In this document: positions 33,873 to 47,200 of the stretch, piece after piece
Layout of the letters: every line of letters begins with the position of its first letter
Numbering within the stretch: the stretch's first letter is position 1
Assembly: GCA_039000515.1 (NCBI GenBank)
Contig: JBCFYV010001001.1
Span: 4,391,993-4,455,992, forward strand
Length of the DNA stretch: 64,000 nucleotides
Origin: Timema cristinae
Lineage: Eukaryota; Arthropoda; Insecta; Phasmatodea; Timematidae
Reading direction: 5' to 3'
Position numbers and translations under genes: made by a program
Notes under the pieces: model-generated
Told to the model about the DNA's origin: nothing
Seen by the model: only the letters and a program-made list of their open reading frames with translations
The model's database searches: none

Positions 33873-34345
33873 CCATACAGGACTTATGGTACTCTACGTG
33901 CCCTCGCAGGTCTTATGGTACTCTATGTGCCCTTGCAGGTCATATGGTACACTACTGCCCTCGCAGGTCTTATGGTACACTACTGCCCTCGCAGGTCTTA
34001 TGGTACACTACTGCCCTCGCAGGTCTTATGGTACTCTCCCATGCCCTCGCAGGTCTTATGGTACTCTACGTGCCCTTGCAGGTCTTATGGTACTCTACTG
34101 CCCTCGCAGGTCTTATGGTACACTACGTGCCCTCGCAGGTCTTATTGTACTCTACGTGCCCTCGCAGGTCTTATGGTACTCTACTGCCCTCGCAGGTCTT
34201 ATGGTACTCTATGTGCCTCGCAGGTCTTATGGTCCTCTACGTGCCCTCGCAGGTCTTATGGTACTCTACGTGCCCTCGCAGGTCTTATGGTACCCAACTA
34301 CTATCACAATCCAGATTCTTATGGTACAACTTTGCTAGTCTTATT
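33873..34345. repeat. 26-32-bp minisatellite, ~17 copies (array block 1)
   Basis: Unit core GCAGGTCTTATGGTAC followed by TCTACGTGCCCTC or a shortened spacer. All three plus-strand frames stay open for over 140 codons because the unit lacks stops. This is a by-product of the repeat and not a gene. First block of the large array downstream of the heat-shock promoter. Confidence 0.95.
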
Positions 34346-34930
34346 GTAAAATTCAAATGTCATGTCTATTTACAGTAATTCAAGTTTTGGAACATCTGTG
34401 CGCTTAATCTCATATTCGAGGACTATACCACCCCTTAAGTAATTTTAATTATTAGAGTGATCACTTCCCTGTTTAACCTCCCGTAGACCCAAGGTCCAAT
34501 TTAATAACGTGCTAGAAGTTTTGCGTACTTACGTCCCCTGAGTTAAAGACAACGGGAGGTTTTTTATGATGGACTCAAGTACATGATCTTATTAAAGTTA
34601 GATGGACAATTTCTTGCCTCCTGAAGGTTATGGTACATAATGGTAACTCAGTATGCATCTTATGGTATTATACTACTAACATGATTTCACCCTAAAATAT
34701 ATTACATCAATATGTTCCAGAGAGTTTATAGATTTTGAGGACTAATAAAAATATGCTAAACTTGTAAAAATACTAAATTCATCAATACAATGAAAAACAC
34801 TAATGACTTCAAATAATCAACAAAATAAATTTTATTCGCAGTATACATACTAATAAATGATAGTTGCTAACTAAAGTAAAAGTTTAAGCTGATATTATTT
34901 ATATATTTTTTTAGTTAGGCACAAATCTTA
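34346..34930. other. Spacer between arrays
   Basis: AT-rich, with isolated array-like words (GGTTATGGTACATAATGG, CATCTTATGGTATTAT). An inverted AACCTCCCGT/ACGGGAGGTT pair occurs at 34478-34487 and 34552-34561. Confidence 0.5.
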
Positions 34931-35770
34931 TTGTGTCATCCCACTTAATAATTATGTATTGATAGCACTTCCCCTTCACAAAAATGTCTACCAATATTGC
35001 TTTTTTTATTTATGTGTCATCCCACTTAAAAAATTGTTTGATAGCACTCCCCCTCACAAAATGTACTCCAATATTGCTTTTTTTTTATTGTCATCCACTT
35101 AAAAAATTATGTTTGATAGCACTTCCCCTCACAAAATATCTACCAATACTGCTTTTTTATTATTGTGTTATCCCACTTAAAAATTTGTTTGATAGCACTC
35201 CCCCTCACAAAATGTCTACCGAATATTGCTTTTTTATTTGTGTCATCCCACTTAAAAAATTGTGTTGATAGCACTTCCCCCTCACAAAATGTTACCAATA
35301 TTGCTTTTTTATTTATTGTCATCCACTTAAAAAAAATGTGTGTTGATCAGCACTTCCCCTCACAAAATGCTGACCAATAACCATGTTTTGTTTTTATTGT
35401 CACCCACTTAAAAAATTTGTTTAAATATTAATACTTACAACCTACAAAATTTAAGAATATTGCTTTTTTATTTGTGTTATCCCACTTAAAAAATGTTGTG
35501 TTGACAGCACTTCCCCCTCACAAAATATCTACCAATACTGCTTTTTTTATTGTGTCATCCCACTTAAAAAATTGTGTTGATAGCACTTCCCCCTCACAAA
35601 ATGTATACTGAATATTGCTTTTTTTTTATTGTCATCCACTTAAAAAAATTGTGTTGATAGCACTTCTCCCTCACAAAATATCTACCAAATATTGCTTTTT
35701 TTATTGTGTCATCCCACTTAAAAAAATGTGTTGATAGCACTTCCCCTTCACAAAATGCTGACAGATTAAT
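34930..35770. repeat. ~75-bp tandem repeat, ~11 copies
   Basis: Unit has GTCATCCCACTTAAAAAATT, then GATAGCACTTCCCCCTCAC, AAAATGTCTACCAATATTGC and a T-run. One copy near 35400-35460 is badly eroded. It is unrelated to the 29-bp monomer. Small frames on both strands are repeat artefacts. Confidence 0.95.
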
Positions 35771-37370
35771 GTAAACCATGTGATTAATGTGAGGCAAACA
35801 AGTTCTTTACGATGGTTCACCAACCCAGTGGATAAAAATATTTTGTCTTTTTAAATAATTTGAAATACATTAAAGTAACCATAAAATAATTTAAGAAAAA
35901 GTGCTAGTATTTTCTCTTTTTGTATTAAAATTTACTAATGTATGCACTATATTACACATCATAGATAACATTCCAAAACAAGACTTAGTATTTTATATTA
36001 TCTTTAAAATATTGTTTAGTATTGGATAAAAAGAAATTATATAAAGTAATTTAATAGTGTGAGAAAACAAGTTTATTATTTTTAATGTAAAATATAACAT
36101 GTAATTAGAAAACTTATCATTTATAATACAACAGTGATCTTTTACAAGTTTTGACAATCCAAAACCTAAAAAGTATGATTTTTCAACTATCGTTTAGATA
36201 AAAAAAAAAGACATACCTGTTTGTTCTTTTTAATAAACATATACGCATAGTAAACAAATCACTAAAAGTACATTAAGCTACTTGACTCCTAAAATAAATA
36301 AAACATGTATTGAATGTTGTTGGTTTATTATACAGACAATATTCGCTATGTTTTATTATATCTCCAAAAATTAAGTAGCCATTTAGTACATAATTAGTTT
36401 AAATATGGAAAAAGAATAAACTACCCAAACCACTCAAAATACAATACTAAGGTGTAATAAATATATAACACATTTATAAAGTATACAAAGTAATTATATA
36501 ATATTAATAAATGGTACCAACTGTTTTTTTTTGAGGGTGCTAGGTAGAATTAAAAGCTACCATATTAATTGAATACAAAAATAAAAATGTTATAATATTA
36601 TTAATTGTTTATGATACAATTAATTTTACATTAAGATTTGGAGAAAGTTTAAAGTTAACGATAACAAGCTTATTACTAAAGATATCATATAGATAGTACT
36701 TGAATAAAGATTTTCAAAAAGATAAATAAACCGGTATAGTATAATTGATTGATTCCATAGATAAATCATATTATCATTCTACAAAGTTTACATTTAGTTA
36801 AGTTTACAGAATAAGTTATGTTTATGATAGCAAAATGCATCTATAATTAGAATGAGTTTATAGATAAATCATCATAATAAAATTTAAGAAATGTTTTTAG
36901 TCCACCTAAATCATTCGAATACAGTACAAAATTGTAATTTATTAGATCAATTATTAAACTTATTAAATTAATGGCAAGGATAATAGTAAATTGATGAAAA
37001 TCCCCTTGGTCATAAAATTTAAATTTCATTAGTATATTTAAACATTCCAAATATATAATCTTAGTTAAATGATATAATGTGATGAGTGTCTGAAATAATT
37101 ACATGGGAATTTAGGATATAATAAATAGGTTATTTGATAGTACTAAACAGAAACATAATCTAAGCCAATAATAAATAACCCAATCATTAATGAATGTTAC
37201 ACACAAAAAAGAAGTAAATTAATAGTCCAAGTAAATGTATCTTGCCTAACATAAACAATTACAACCCATTTTTAATATAGTTTTAAATTAATGCAGACTG
37301 TCATTCTGGTTAACTTTGCTAAAGATTGTTTAAAATATTAAAAGTAGGTTGAATTAACTATAAAATATTT
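35771..37370. other. AT-rich spacer, partly duplicated elsewhere
   Basis: No gene. 37035-37140 (AACATTCCAAATATATAATC, GATATAATGTGATGAGTG) resembles 33275-33370 (AACATTCCAATTATATAATC, GAAGTGATAAGTATG), so it is an old duplicated flank. Confidence 0.45.
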
Positions 37371-38385
37371 ACCCACTTCGTTTTATTAAATCTGATGTAC
37401 CTTCATAGGTATAATGACATTCAAAATATAAATGTAGTTTTCATTCAACTATAAATACTTAGGCAGTATACTACCCATGATAATTTACACACCCATCAAA
37501 TTTTACTATACTATAAATACCAATTAATGTTTAGGTATTTTATTACCCATATCACTCATGATAATCTACACACCCATTCCAGTTATATGATAATATACTT
37601 GCCCATTCAAATTTATTATTAAGCTAATCACATGCTCATTCAAATTTTATCATAATCTAGGTACTCAAATAATGTTTTATATTTATACCCACTAAAGTAT
37701 TATGATAAATGCAACCAATCTTTTAATATTCAATGTCCCCATTAAAGTCTTATAATTTATGTACCCACTCAGACTGATTTTATGATATAATTCACGTACT
37801 CACACAGAACTTATACTTTACGAATCCATTGAATTAGCATAGTCTACATACCCACTCGGCTCTTATAATAATCTATGTAAACATTCATGTCTTATAATTT
37901 TATGTATATATGCAAATTGTATGATTCTCCATGAATACACATAGGCCTTATGGTAATCCACTTATATGCTAAGGTAGTACTTTAATATATGTTTCCACGC
38001 AGATATTTTCACTCAACTCTTATGATAACCCACTCAAATCTTGAATTAATCTATGTACCCAAGCAGGCCACATACCCATTAAGATATTCCATTAATCTAT
38101 GTATCCAAGCAGGTATTATGCTAATCTATAAACCCACTTATTAGGTCTTACGGACACCCAAGAAGTCATTATTCTACTCAAATCCAATTAGGTCCTATGA
38201 TAATCTACATAACTCAGATCTGATGGCATAACCACTCAATTATTTAGATATTATTTGCACCCCACCAAGGTCTTGAGGTAATTTACATAGATCTGCTCTA
38301 CGAATCCATTTATATCTAATGATAATATACATACCCACCTATTATGTGTTATAATACTCGTACCCAATCCAGTCTTGTGATAATC
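37370..38385. repeat. Degenerate 29-bp-type monomers
   Basis: Loose repeats of the pattern TCTTATGATAATCTA followed by GTACCCACT-like words. Divergence is high and unit lengths vary (about 25-35 bp). Confidence 0.75.
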
Positions 38386-38850
38386 TAGATACCCACGGTT
38401 GTGATAATTTAGGTACCCATGGAGTTATTGTGATAATATATGTACCGACGAAGTTGTGATAATTTAGGAACCCAGGGAGTTGTGATAATCTAGGTACCCA
38501 CGAAGTAGTTGTGATAATCTAGGTACCCATGAAGTAGTTGTGATAATCTAGGTACCCACGAAGTAGTTGTGATAATCTAGGTACCCACGAAGTAGTTGTG
38601 ATAATCTAGGTACTCACGAAGTAGTTGTGATAATCTAGGTACTCACGAAGTAGTTGTGATAATGTAGGGTACCCACGACAGTTGTGATAATCTAGGTATC
38701 CACGAAGTAGTTGTGATAATGTAGGTACTCATGAAGTAGTTGTGATAATGTAGGTACTCACGAAGTAGTTGTGATAATGTAGGTACTCACGAAGTAGTTG
38801 TGATAATTTAGGTACTCACGAAGTAGTTGTGATAATCTATGTACACACTC
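38386..38850. repeat. Homogenised 29-bp block, ~15 copies (array block 2)
   Basis: Unit GTTGTGATAATCTAGGTACC plus CACGAAGTA. Copies differ mainly by CCC/CTC and TCTAG/TGTAG changes. It ends at GTACACACTCAAGTTTTAAA, exactly as block 3 does at 45.45 kb. Confidence 0.93.
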
Positions 38851-39010
38851 AAGTTTTAAACTCTGTCCAGACTAGAGAGCTGAACCGCGAACCGAATCTT
38901 AACTTTCCTGGGATGCAATAAACACGTAAAAATATAAATTACCTGCCGCGCATAATAACTATATGTAGTTGTATTTTTATCAAGCTGTTTGTTTTATTAT
39001 AGTTTTTCCC
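38851..39010. repeat. Non-repeat module, copy A
   Basis: Starts CACACTCAAGTTTTAAACTC, includes GAGAGCTGAACCGCGAACCG and AATTACCTGCCGCGCATAAT. The same module follows block 3 at 45453-45620, so block plus module were duplicated together. Confidence 0.85.
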
Positions 39011-39364
39011 ACAAAGGGATTCTGATAATCGACATACCCACTCAATTATCATATTAATAAACGTTCCTGTGGAGGTATTTTGATAATTGACATACCCAAT
39101 CGAATATTATAATAATTTACGTTTCAACTATTCCAATAATCAATGTACCATTAATAAACGTTCCCGTGGAGGTATTTTGATAATTGACGTACCCAATCGA
39201 ATATAATAATAATTTACGTTTCAACTATTCCAATAATCGATGTACCGACTAAGATATTATTATAATCGACTAAGATATTATTATAATCGATGTACCCACT
39301 CAAAGTTAATATCTACGTACAAATTTAGGTCTTGACATAACGTTCCCATTCAGGAAAAATTGTG

Positions 39365-39365
<1 letters not shown>

Positions 39366-39402
<37 letters not shown>
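39366..39402. repeat. (TA)n microsatellite
   Basis: About 18 TA units directly upstream of the hAT-like element's target site. Confidence 0.95.
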
Positions 39403-39404
<2 letters not shown>

Positions 39405-39418
39405 CAGTAAGAACTTAT

Positions 39419-40842
39419 TAGAGATGGGCGAAACCGCGATTTTACGATATCAGTAAATACAGTGACGTGATTTTAAAATATCTTTTAAATATGATTTTAA
39501 AATATCTTTTAAATATCGCTGATTTTGACCAGTGATTATTCAGTGTTTCGATGTACATTTTTTCACTTTCCAACCACTGTCAAGTTTAGTATTTAGCTGC
39601 TGTCTGAATCCATTCGAGTATGGAGTATTTAAGAGTCTTGAGTATTGGGTATTTAGTATTTACTCGAATAGTCCCATGAGTATCGGTTGGAAGGAAAACT
39701 AATTACTCAGGTGTTTGGTGGCTTGCAATGAAATTCGATACTTAAAGGCCTAACATAAACTCTTCTTGTCCCCACTGATATTGACAATCAACATACAGCT
39801 ACCTAATCTTTCAAGGTTTCATCTGGGTTTCATGTTGCCTGACTAATGTACAGTCAATACAAAAGTATGTGTTTTAAGATGTTTCATACAGTTGATAAGA
39901 AAAGAAAGCAAAACATATGTTATTAATATTTTATAGTGAATTGTTATTTAATTTGGGCAAAATTAGTTGTCCAACAAACATTATGTTAAACTTTAATACC
40001 AATATTAAAACTTATTTGTTAAACTTGAATACAAATATTAAAACATATTTGACGTACAATGAGAAACTCTTGTAATTGTGTAATTTATTTAGTGATTTGT
40101 TTTACTATAGTCAAAATTTGTTACATTAAAAATGAACATAACATAATAATGGCGATTGGTTTAGGAAATATTGTATGGAATGCAGGTCATATATTATATT
40201 ATTGTAGTGTTATTTTATTTTAAATACCATACATCTAATAGTAGATGAACTATACAAATATTAGAAGCAAATAAACTTTAGATTGGACTATATGATGATT
40301 ATAATCATAAACACATAGTAAATATTAAGGTTTATCTCTATTTTGTTATATTAATTTATTATTAGCGATTTTAGGGATAGGAGCACAGAAAAAAATATTT
40401 TTTTCTTAGCTTATTTTTAAAAAGAATCCGAAATGTGATTTGCTTAGTAAGCAAGCTTTTCGATTTTGTTATTAACAACAAATATTTGGCATTGAAAACG
40501 CATTTGAATGTAACATTTAAACCATTAGTCATTTTTACATAACAATCTAATACTGTTTTTGAAAAATGAGCTCTACGAAATCAAGTGTTTTAAATAGAAA
40601 TAGCACGTAAAACATGCCAGTCAATAAGGTCGATTCTCATTTATCTGGTAGAAAATAAAAGAATAAGGGTTGTGAAACGAGTGTCTTGAGGAAGCAATAC
40701 TAGCTCGTAACTGTTGCCATACGATGCGAGTATGGAGTATCTCCTATCACTGATATCTCAATAACCGATCGAGTCACTGGGAGTATCGGTGATCAAGTGG
40801 TATTGATGAAAAAATCAGTCAGTGATTTATCGCCCATCTCTA
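39419..40842. mobile_element. hAT-like non-autonomous transposon, intact ends
   Basis: 13-bp perfect terminal inverted repeats TAGAGATGGGCGA / TCGCCCATCTCTA, flanked by the identical octamer GAACTTAT at 39411-39418 and 40843-40850. Length 1,424 bp, AT-rich, no transposase frame. 8-bp target duplications and TA-starting ends are typical of hAT elements. It interrupts a 29-bp-type monomer, which reads through once the element and one octamer are set aside. Confidence 0.92.
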
Positions 40843-40850
40843 GAACTTAT

Positions 40851-42490
40851 TTTTATCTATGTACCCACTCAAGTATTATGATGATCTACAAACCAACTTA
40901 GGTCTTATAATTAAGTACCCACTCAATCAAGTGTTATGACAATATACAAGCCCAATCAGATCTTATTATACTCAACCTACACAATCATGTTTTATGTTTA
41001 ACTAAGTGACCAACTAGGTATTATAATACCTGACGAAACCACTTATTTAAGTCTTAAGATAATCTACATTCCCAATATCTCTTTATTCTACTCAACGAAT
41101 CTACCTAGGTCCTATGATAATCTACTTAAACATAACTCAATAATTAAGATAATCTATAAACCCCACCCATATCTTATGATAATCTATGTACCAATGCTAA
41201 TCAAGTACTGTCTACAAATTCATTCAAATCCAATGATAATCTAATTACCCACTCAGTAATTGTGATAATCTTCGAATCCACTTGTCTTAAGATAAGATGT
41301 GTACCCATTGTGTTCTATAATAAATAAAAAATCTATTCATGTCTTATTCTCTGCATATATACTTAAAATTTAGTGATATTCTACAAATCTATCAGGTCCT
41401 CTTATCCCCAATGCTCACAATCACATCTTTAGACAATCTACATGCTGTCTAAAGTTTTAAAATAATCTACGTGCCCAAAATTAAAAAGTAAAATTAATAT
41501 AATTTACGTACCCAAAGAAGTCCCATGACACAAATCTTTATTGCTATTCTATGAATCCATTCAAGGTCTTAATGATATAATTTAATAAGTACCCACCCGG
41601 CTAATAAAATAATCAAAATTCCTCTGCAGGTCTTATATGCATCCATGTTCTCTATCAAATTTTACGTTAATCTATGCGATTACTCAGTATAATATTCTAG
41701 GTTCCTGTGCATCTCTAATGAAATTCCATGTATTCACTCAGGCTTTATGATAATCTATGAATCCTTTTGTCACTTGTACTAGTCTACAATCGACGTACCC
41801 TATTAAATAATATAATAGTACTCACCCAATTAATATCATAGTATATATACACCCACTCAAATCTTAAAATATTTGTACCGACTTATATCTTTCAATCAAT
41901 ACTCTATGAACCCATTCAGGTCTTACCATAATAATTTATGTACCAACTCTATCAGATTTTATTATAATAAATGTACCCCAACAGATCTTATAATAAATCT
42001 ATATACCCACTCAAGTATAATATAATACTTTCCCCACATATTTAGTTTGATAGTTTATGTTCTCACAAAAGTATTTTGATAGTTTATGTACCCATTCAGT
42101 AACTATTATTATCTACATACCCACTGAAGTATTATGATAATTTATGTACACACTCTTATTTTCCCACAGAGGTATTTTGATAATCTACGTAACCATTCAT
42201 ATAATAATATAATCTACATATTCACTAACTATTAGGATAATCTACGTACCAACTCAGATCTTATTATAATCTATGTAGCTATTAACTCTGTGATAATCTA
42301 CGTACCCACACAGATCTTATATGTACCAAGCAGATATAATTAAATTCAATGTACCATGCTGTTCAACTACTATACTAATCAATTTATGTCTAATGACAAA
42401 TTTACATACCCACTAGATATTATGATTACGTACTCAGACTAAGATTGTGTCAATCTAAATACTCTTGAGATAAATACAAATTCAGGTCTT
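40851..42490. repeat. Degenerate 29-bp-type monomers (higher-order copy A)
   Basis: Monomers with GTACCCACTCAAGTATTATG-like text. Segment 41029-41450 (CCTGACGAAACCACTTA, AATATCTCTTTATT, CTCACAATCACATCTTTAGA) recurs at 45823-46270, a ~4.8-kb offset. Confidence 0.85.
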
Positions 42491-42496
42491 GTGTTA

Positions 42497-42745
42497 ATCT
42501 ACGTAACCAAGCAGGTTACATACCCACTCGGATCTTCCATTTATCTATGTACCCAAGCAGTTTACATACCCACGCGGATCTTCCATTTATCTATGTACCC
42601 AAGCAGTTACATACCACGCGGATCTTTCATTTATCTATGTAACCAAGCAGGTTACATACCCACTCAGATCTTCCATTTATCTATGTACCCAAGCAGTTTA
42701 CGTACCCACGCGGATCTTCCATTTATCTATGTACCCAAGCAGGTA
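42497..42745. repeat. 46-bp tandem repeat, ~5 copies
   Basis: Unit ATCTATGTACCCAAGCAGTT followed by TACATACCCACGCGGATCTT. Built from two fused, shortened monomers. One frame stays open for 87 codons by virtue of the repeat. Confidence 0.92.
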
Positions 42746-43179
42746 TTATGCTAATCTATGAACTCTCTTATTAGGTCTTACGGTAATCTATGTACCCAAG
42801 CAGTCGTTATTCTACTTAACTAATCCAATTAGGTCCTATGATAATCTATATAACTCAGATCTGATGACTTAAACACTCAATATTTAGATATTCTATGAAC
42901 CCCGGCCAAGGTCTTAAGACAATTTACATACAAACGCTGACTAAGCTCTGCTCTACAAATCCATTTGTATCTAATGATATATGCATACCCACCTATTATG
43001 TGTTATAATATTCGTACCCACTACAGTCTTGTGATAATCTATGTACCCACGGCGTTTTTGGTAATCTATATATCCATGGAGTTGTGTAATCTATGTACTC
43101 ACGGATTAGTTGTGATAATTTAGGTACTCACGGATTAGTTGTGATAATATAGGTACTCAGGGAGTAGTTGTGATAATTT
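42746..43179. repeat. Degenerate monomers, duplicate of 38.1-38.4 kb
   Basis: TATTAGGTCTTACGG, CCAATTAGGTCCTATGATAA, AACTCAGATCTGATG and CCACCTATTATGTGTTATAA occur in the same order at 38127-38370. Offset about 4.65 kb. Confidence 0.85.
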
Positions 43180-45452
43180 ATGTTTCTACAGAGGTCTTGT
43201 GCTATTCTGTGTTTACACAGAGGTATTGTGGTATTCTATGTTTACACAAAGGTCTTGTGATAGTCTATGCTTACACAGAGGTTTTGTTAAAATCTATGTT
43301 TCCACAGAGGTCTTGTGATAATTTGTTTCCACAGAGGTCTTGTTAGAATCTATAGAATCTATGTTTCCACAGAGGTCTTGTTAGAATCTGTACCCACAGA
43401 GGTCTTGTGACAATCTAGGAACCCACGGAGTTGTGACAATCTGTGTTTCCACAGAGGTCGTGATAATCTATGTTTACAGTAGGTCTTGTGATGATCTAGG
43501 TACCCACAGAGTAGTTGTGATAATCTATTTTTCCATGGAGGTCTTGTTATATGTTTCTACAAAGGTATTGTTATAATTTATGTTTCTACAGAGGTCTTGT
43601 GCTATTCTATGTTTACACAGAGGTATTGTGATGATCTATGTTCCCACAGAGGTCTTGTGATGATCTATGTTCCCACAGAGGTCTTGTGATGATCTATGTT
43701 CCCACAGAGGTCTTGTGATGATCTATGTACCCACGGAGGTCTTGTGATGATCTATGTACCCACGGAGGTCTTGTGATGATTTATGTTCCCACGGAGGTCT
43801 TGTGATGATCTATGTTCCCACAGAGGTCTTGTGATGTTCTATGTACCCACGGAGGTCTTGTGATCTATGTTCCCACGGAGGTCTTGTGATGATTTATGTT
43901 CCCACGGAGGTCTTGTGATGATCGATGTTCCACGGAGGTCTTGTGATGATTTATGTTCCCACAGAGGTCTTGTGATGATCTATGTACCCACGGAGGTCTT
44001 GTGATGATCTATGTACCCACGGAGGTCTTGTGATCTATGTTCCCACGGAGGTCTTGTGATGATTTATGTTCCCACGGAGGTCTTGTGATGATCGATGTTC
44101 CCACGGAGGTCTTGTGATGATTTATGTTCCCACAGAGGTCTTGTGATGATCTATGTACCCACGGAGGTCTTGTGATGATCTATGTACCCACGGAGGTCTT
44201 GTGATCTATGTTCCCACGGAGGTCTTGTGATGATCGATGTTCCCACGGAGGTCTTGTGATTATCTATGTTCCCACAGAGGTCTTGTGATTATCTATGTTC
44301 CCACAGAGGTCTTGTGATTATCTATGTTCCCACAGAGGTCTTGTGATTATCTATGTTCCCACAGAGGTCTTGTGATTATCTATGTTCCCACGGAGGTCTT
44401 GTGATGATCTATGTACCCACGGAGGTCTTGTGATTATCTATGTTCCCACAGAGGTCTTGTGATTATCTATGTTCCCACAGAGGTCTTGTGATTATCTATG
44501 TTCCCACGGAGGTCTTGTGATGATCTATGTACCCACGGAGGTCTTGTGATGATCTATGTACCCACGGAGGTCTTGTGATCTATGTTCCCACGGAGGTCTT
44601 GTGATGATCGATGTTCCCACGGAGGTCTTGTGATTATCTATGTTCCCACAGAGGTCTTGTGATTATCTATGTTCCCACAGAGGTCTTGTGATTATCTATG
44701 TTCCCACAGAGGTCTTGTGATTATCTATGTTCCCACAGAGGTCTTGTGATTATCTATGTTCCCACGGAGGTCTTGTGATGATCTATGTACCCACGGAGGT
44801 CTTGTGATTATCTATGTTCCCACAGAGGTCTTGTGATTATCTATGTTCCCACAGAGGTCTTGTGATTATCTATGTTCCCACAGAGGTCTTGTGATTATCT
44901 ATGTTCCCACGGAGGTCTTGTGATTATCTATGTTCCCACGGAGGTCTTGTGATTATCTATGTTCCCACAGAGGTCTTGTGATTATCTATGTTCCCACAGA
45001 GGTCTTGTGATTATCTATGTTCCCACGGAGGTCTTGTGATGATCTATGTACCCACGGAGGTCTTGTGATGATCTATGTTCCCACAGAGGTCTTGTGATTA
45101 TCTATGTTCCCACAGAGGTCTTGTGATGATCTATGTTCCCACGGAGGTCTTGTGATGATCTATGTTCCCACAGAGGTCTTGTGATGATCTATGTTCCCAC
45201 GGAGGTCTTGTGATGATCTATGTACCCACGGAGGTCTTGTGATTATCTATGTTCCCACAGAGGTCTTGTGATTATCTATGTTCCCACGGAGGTCTTGTGA
45301 TGATCTATGTACCCACGGAGGTCTTGTGATGATCTATGTTCCCACAGAGGTCTTGTGATTATCTATGTTCCCACAGAGGTCTTGTGATGATCTATGTTCC
45401 CACAGAGGTCTTGTGATGATCTATGTTCCCACAGAGGTCTTGTGATGATCTA
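43180..45452. repeat. Homogenised 29-bp satellite block, ~75 copies (array block 3)
   Basis: Unit GTGATGATCTATGTTCCCAC plus AGAGGTCTT, nearly uniform from 43.6 kb on. Variants are C-A-G/C-G-G, GATGA/GATTA and TTCC/TACC. A 26-bp variant (CTTGTGATCTATG) recurs at about 171-bp steps (43.86, 44.03, 44.20 kb) and then ~374 bp later, showing local higher-order amplification. Non-coding. Confidence 0.97.
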
Positions 45453-45640
45453 TGTACACACTCAAGTTTTAAACTCCATCCAGACTCGAGAGCTGAGCTG
45501 CGAGCCGAATCTCAACTTTCCTCCGATCCATATTTTGCTTCATCAAGTTATGTACTTAAATGGATAAAACACGCAATAAACAGGGGGGGGGGAATTACCT
45601 GCCACGGCATAATTTATTTACAACTTTTTAAAAAAAGAGA
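45453..45640. repeat. Non-repeat module, copy B
   Basis: CACACTCAAGTTTTAAACTC, GAGAGCTGAGCTGCGAGCCG, AATTACCTGCCACGGCATAA, parallel to 38851-39010. It has extra sequence in the middle, including a 10-G run (45583-45592). Confidence 0.85.
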
Positions 45641-47200
45641 CAATGGTGGCAAACTCAATTGTTCTTAAAGGTGAGCGGTATATTGTGGAAATAGTTTGTT
45701 CCACAAACATTAATTTAAACAAATTAGTTGCCAATACCAAAACTTAACTTGGAAGGAAGGAATCATTTTATGGATAATCTACCCGCATTTCCAAAGGGGA
45801 ACGTGAAACCGTATAGATATTACCTGACGAAACAACTTAATAAAGTCTTATGATAATAAACGTTTCCAATATCTCTTTATTATACTTAGATCCTATAATC
45901 TACTTAAACCACTCTGATATATTTGGTAATATACCAAATAAACAAATATTGAGATAATCTATATACCTGACACAGGCATTTTAAAAATCTATGTACCAAT
46001 GCTAATCTAATACTATCTACGTATCCATTTAAATCCAATGATAATCTATGTATCCACTCAGTAGTTGTGATAAATCTTTGAATCTACTTGTGTCTTATCT
46101 AACTACACACTTAAGTCTTATGATAATATGTGTACCCATTCTGTTCTATAATACATAAAAAAAATCTATTCGTGTCTTACTCTCTGCGTATGTACTTAAA
46201 TTTATGATAATCTCCAGATCTAACATGTCCTATTATCCCCCACGCTCACAATCACATCTTTAGATAATCTACGTACTCATTTAAGAAATATAATAATTTA
46301 ATACAAAAAAGAAGTCCCAAGTCTTATGCTTTTCTATGAATCCATTCAAGGTCTTGCGATATAATTTTATAAGTATTCACATTGCTAATAAAATAATCAA
46401 GGTTCATCTGCAGGCCTTATGAGCATATATGTTTTCATTATAATTTTACATTAATATATGCAATTCCTGATTATAATGATTCAGGTTCCCATGCAGCTCT
46501 AATGGAATTTCACGTAGTCGCTCAGGTTTTATGATAATCTACGAATTTATCACTTTTACTAGTCTAAAAATAAACTCCGAATTTATCTACGTATCCAGTT
46601 AAATAATAATAATAAAGTACTCAACCCAATTGATATTAAAATATATATTTAAACCCACTCATCTTATAATTAATGCACCCACTCATTTAAATATTTTAAG
46701 AACCCATTAAGTTCAATGATATAAGTACAAACTCAGTTCTTATGTTAATCTACATAACCAAGCCGGTATTATGCTACTTAACGAATCCACTTAGATAATC
46801 TACGTTCCAAAGCAGCCGTTATTATATTTAAAAAAAATCAACTTATGTCCTATTATAATCTACACACTCATTTTTGATAATATACATTAACACTCAATTA
46901 TTATGATAATCTATATACCCCACCAGGGTCTTATGTTAATCTACGTACCAATGCTGATCAAGTGCTGTTCTATGTATCAATTTAAATTTAATGTCAATCC
47001 ACATACCCACACAGGAATTATATATCATTCTTACCCACTAATGTGTCACGATAATCCTACCTATTTATAACTCATGATATGCATACCCATTCGTTCTTAT
47101 AATACACAAAGAATCCATTCATGTCTTATTTATTAAAGTTTATCTGCAAGTTTTATATGCATCCATGTTCTCTATCAAATTTTACGTTAATTTATGTGAT
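45641..47200. repeat. Degenerate monomers (higher-order copy B and part of a third)
   Basis: 45823-46270 repeats 41029-41450. 46740-47040 gives a third, more diverged version of the 38.1 and 42.75 kb text (AACCAAGCCGGTATTATGCT, ACCAATGCTGATCAAGTGCT). Confidence 0.8.

Noticed and set aside
33787..34378. Overlapping open frames of 144-183 codons with repeated GLMVLYCPRRSYGTL-like peptides
   Set aside because: All three frames are open because the minisatellite unit has no stops; there is no initiation context, splice signal or non-repetitive part. Treated as a repeat artefact.
43600..45450. CRISPR-like regular repeats of 29 bp
   Set aside because: There are no unique spacers: units are directly adjacent, and the host is eukaryotic. 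It is a satellite.
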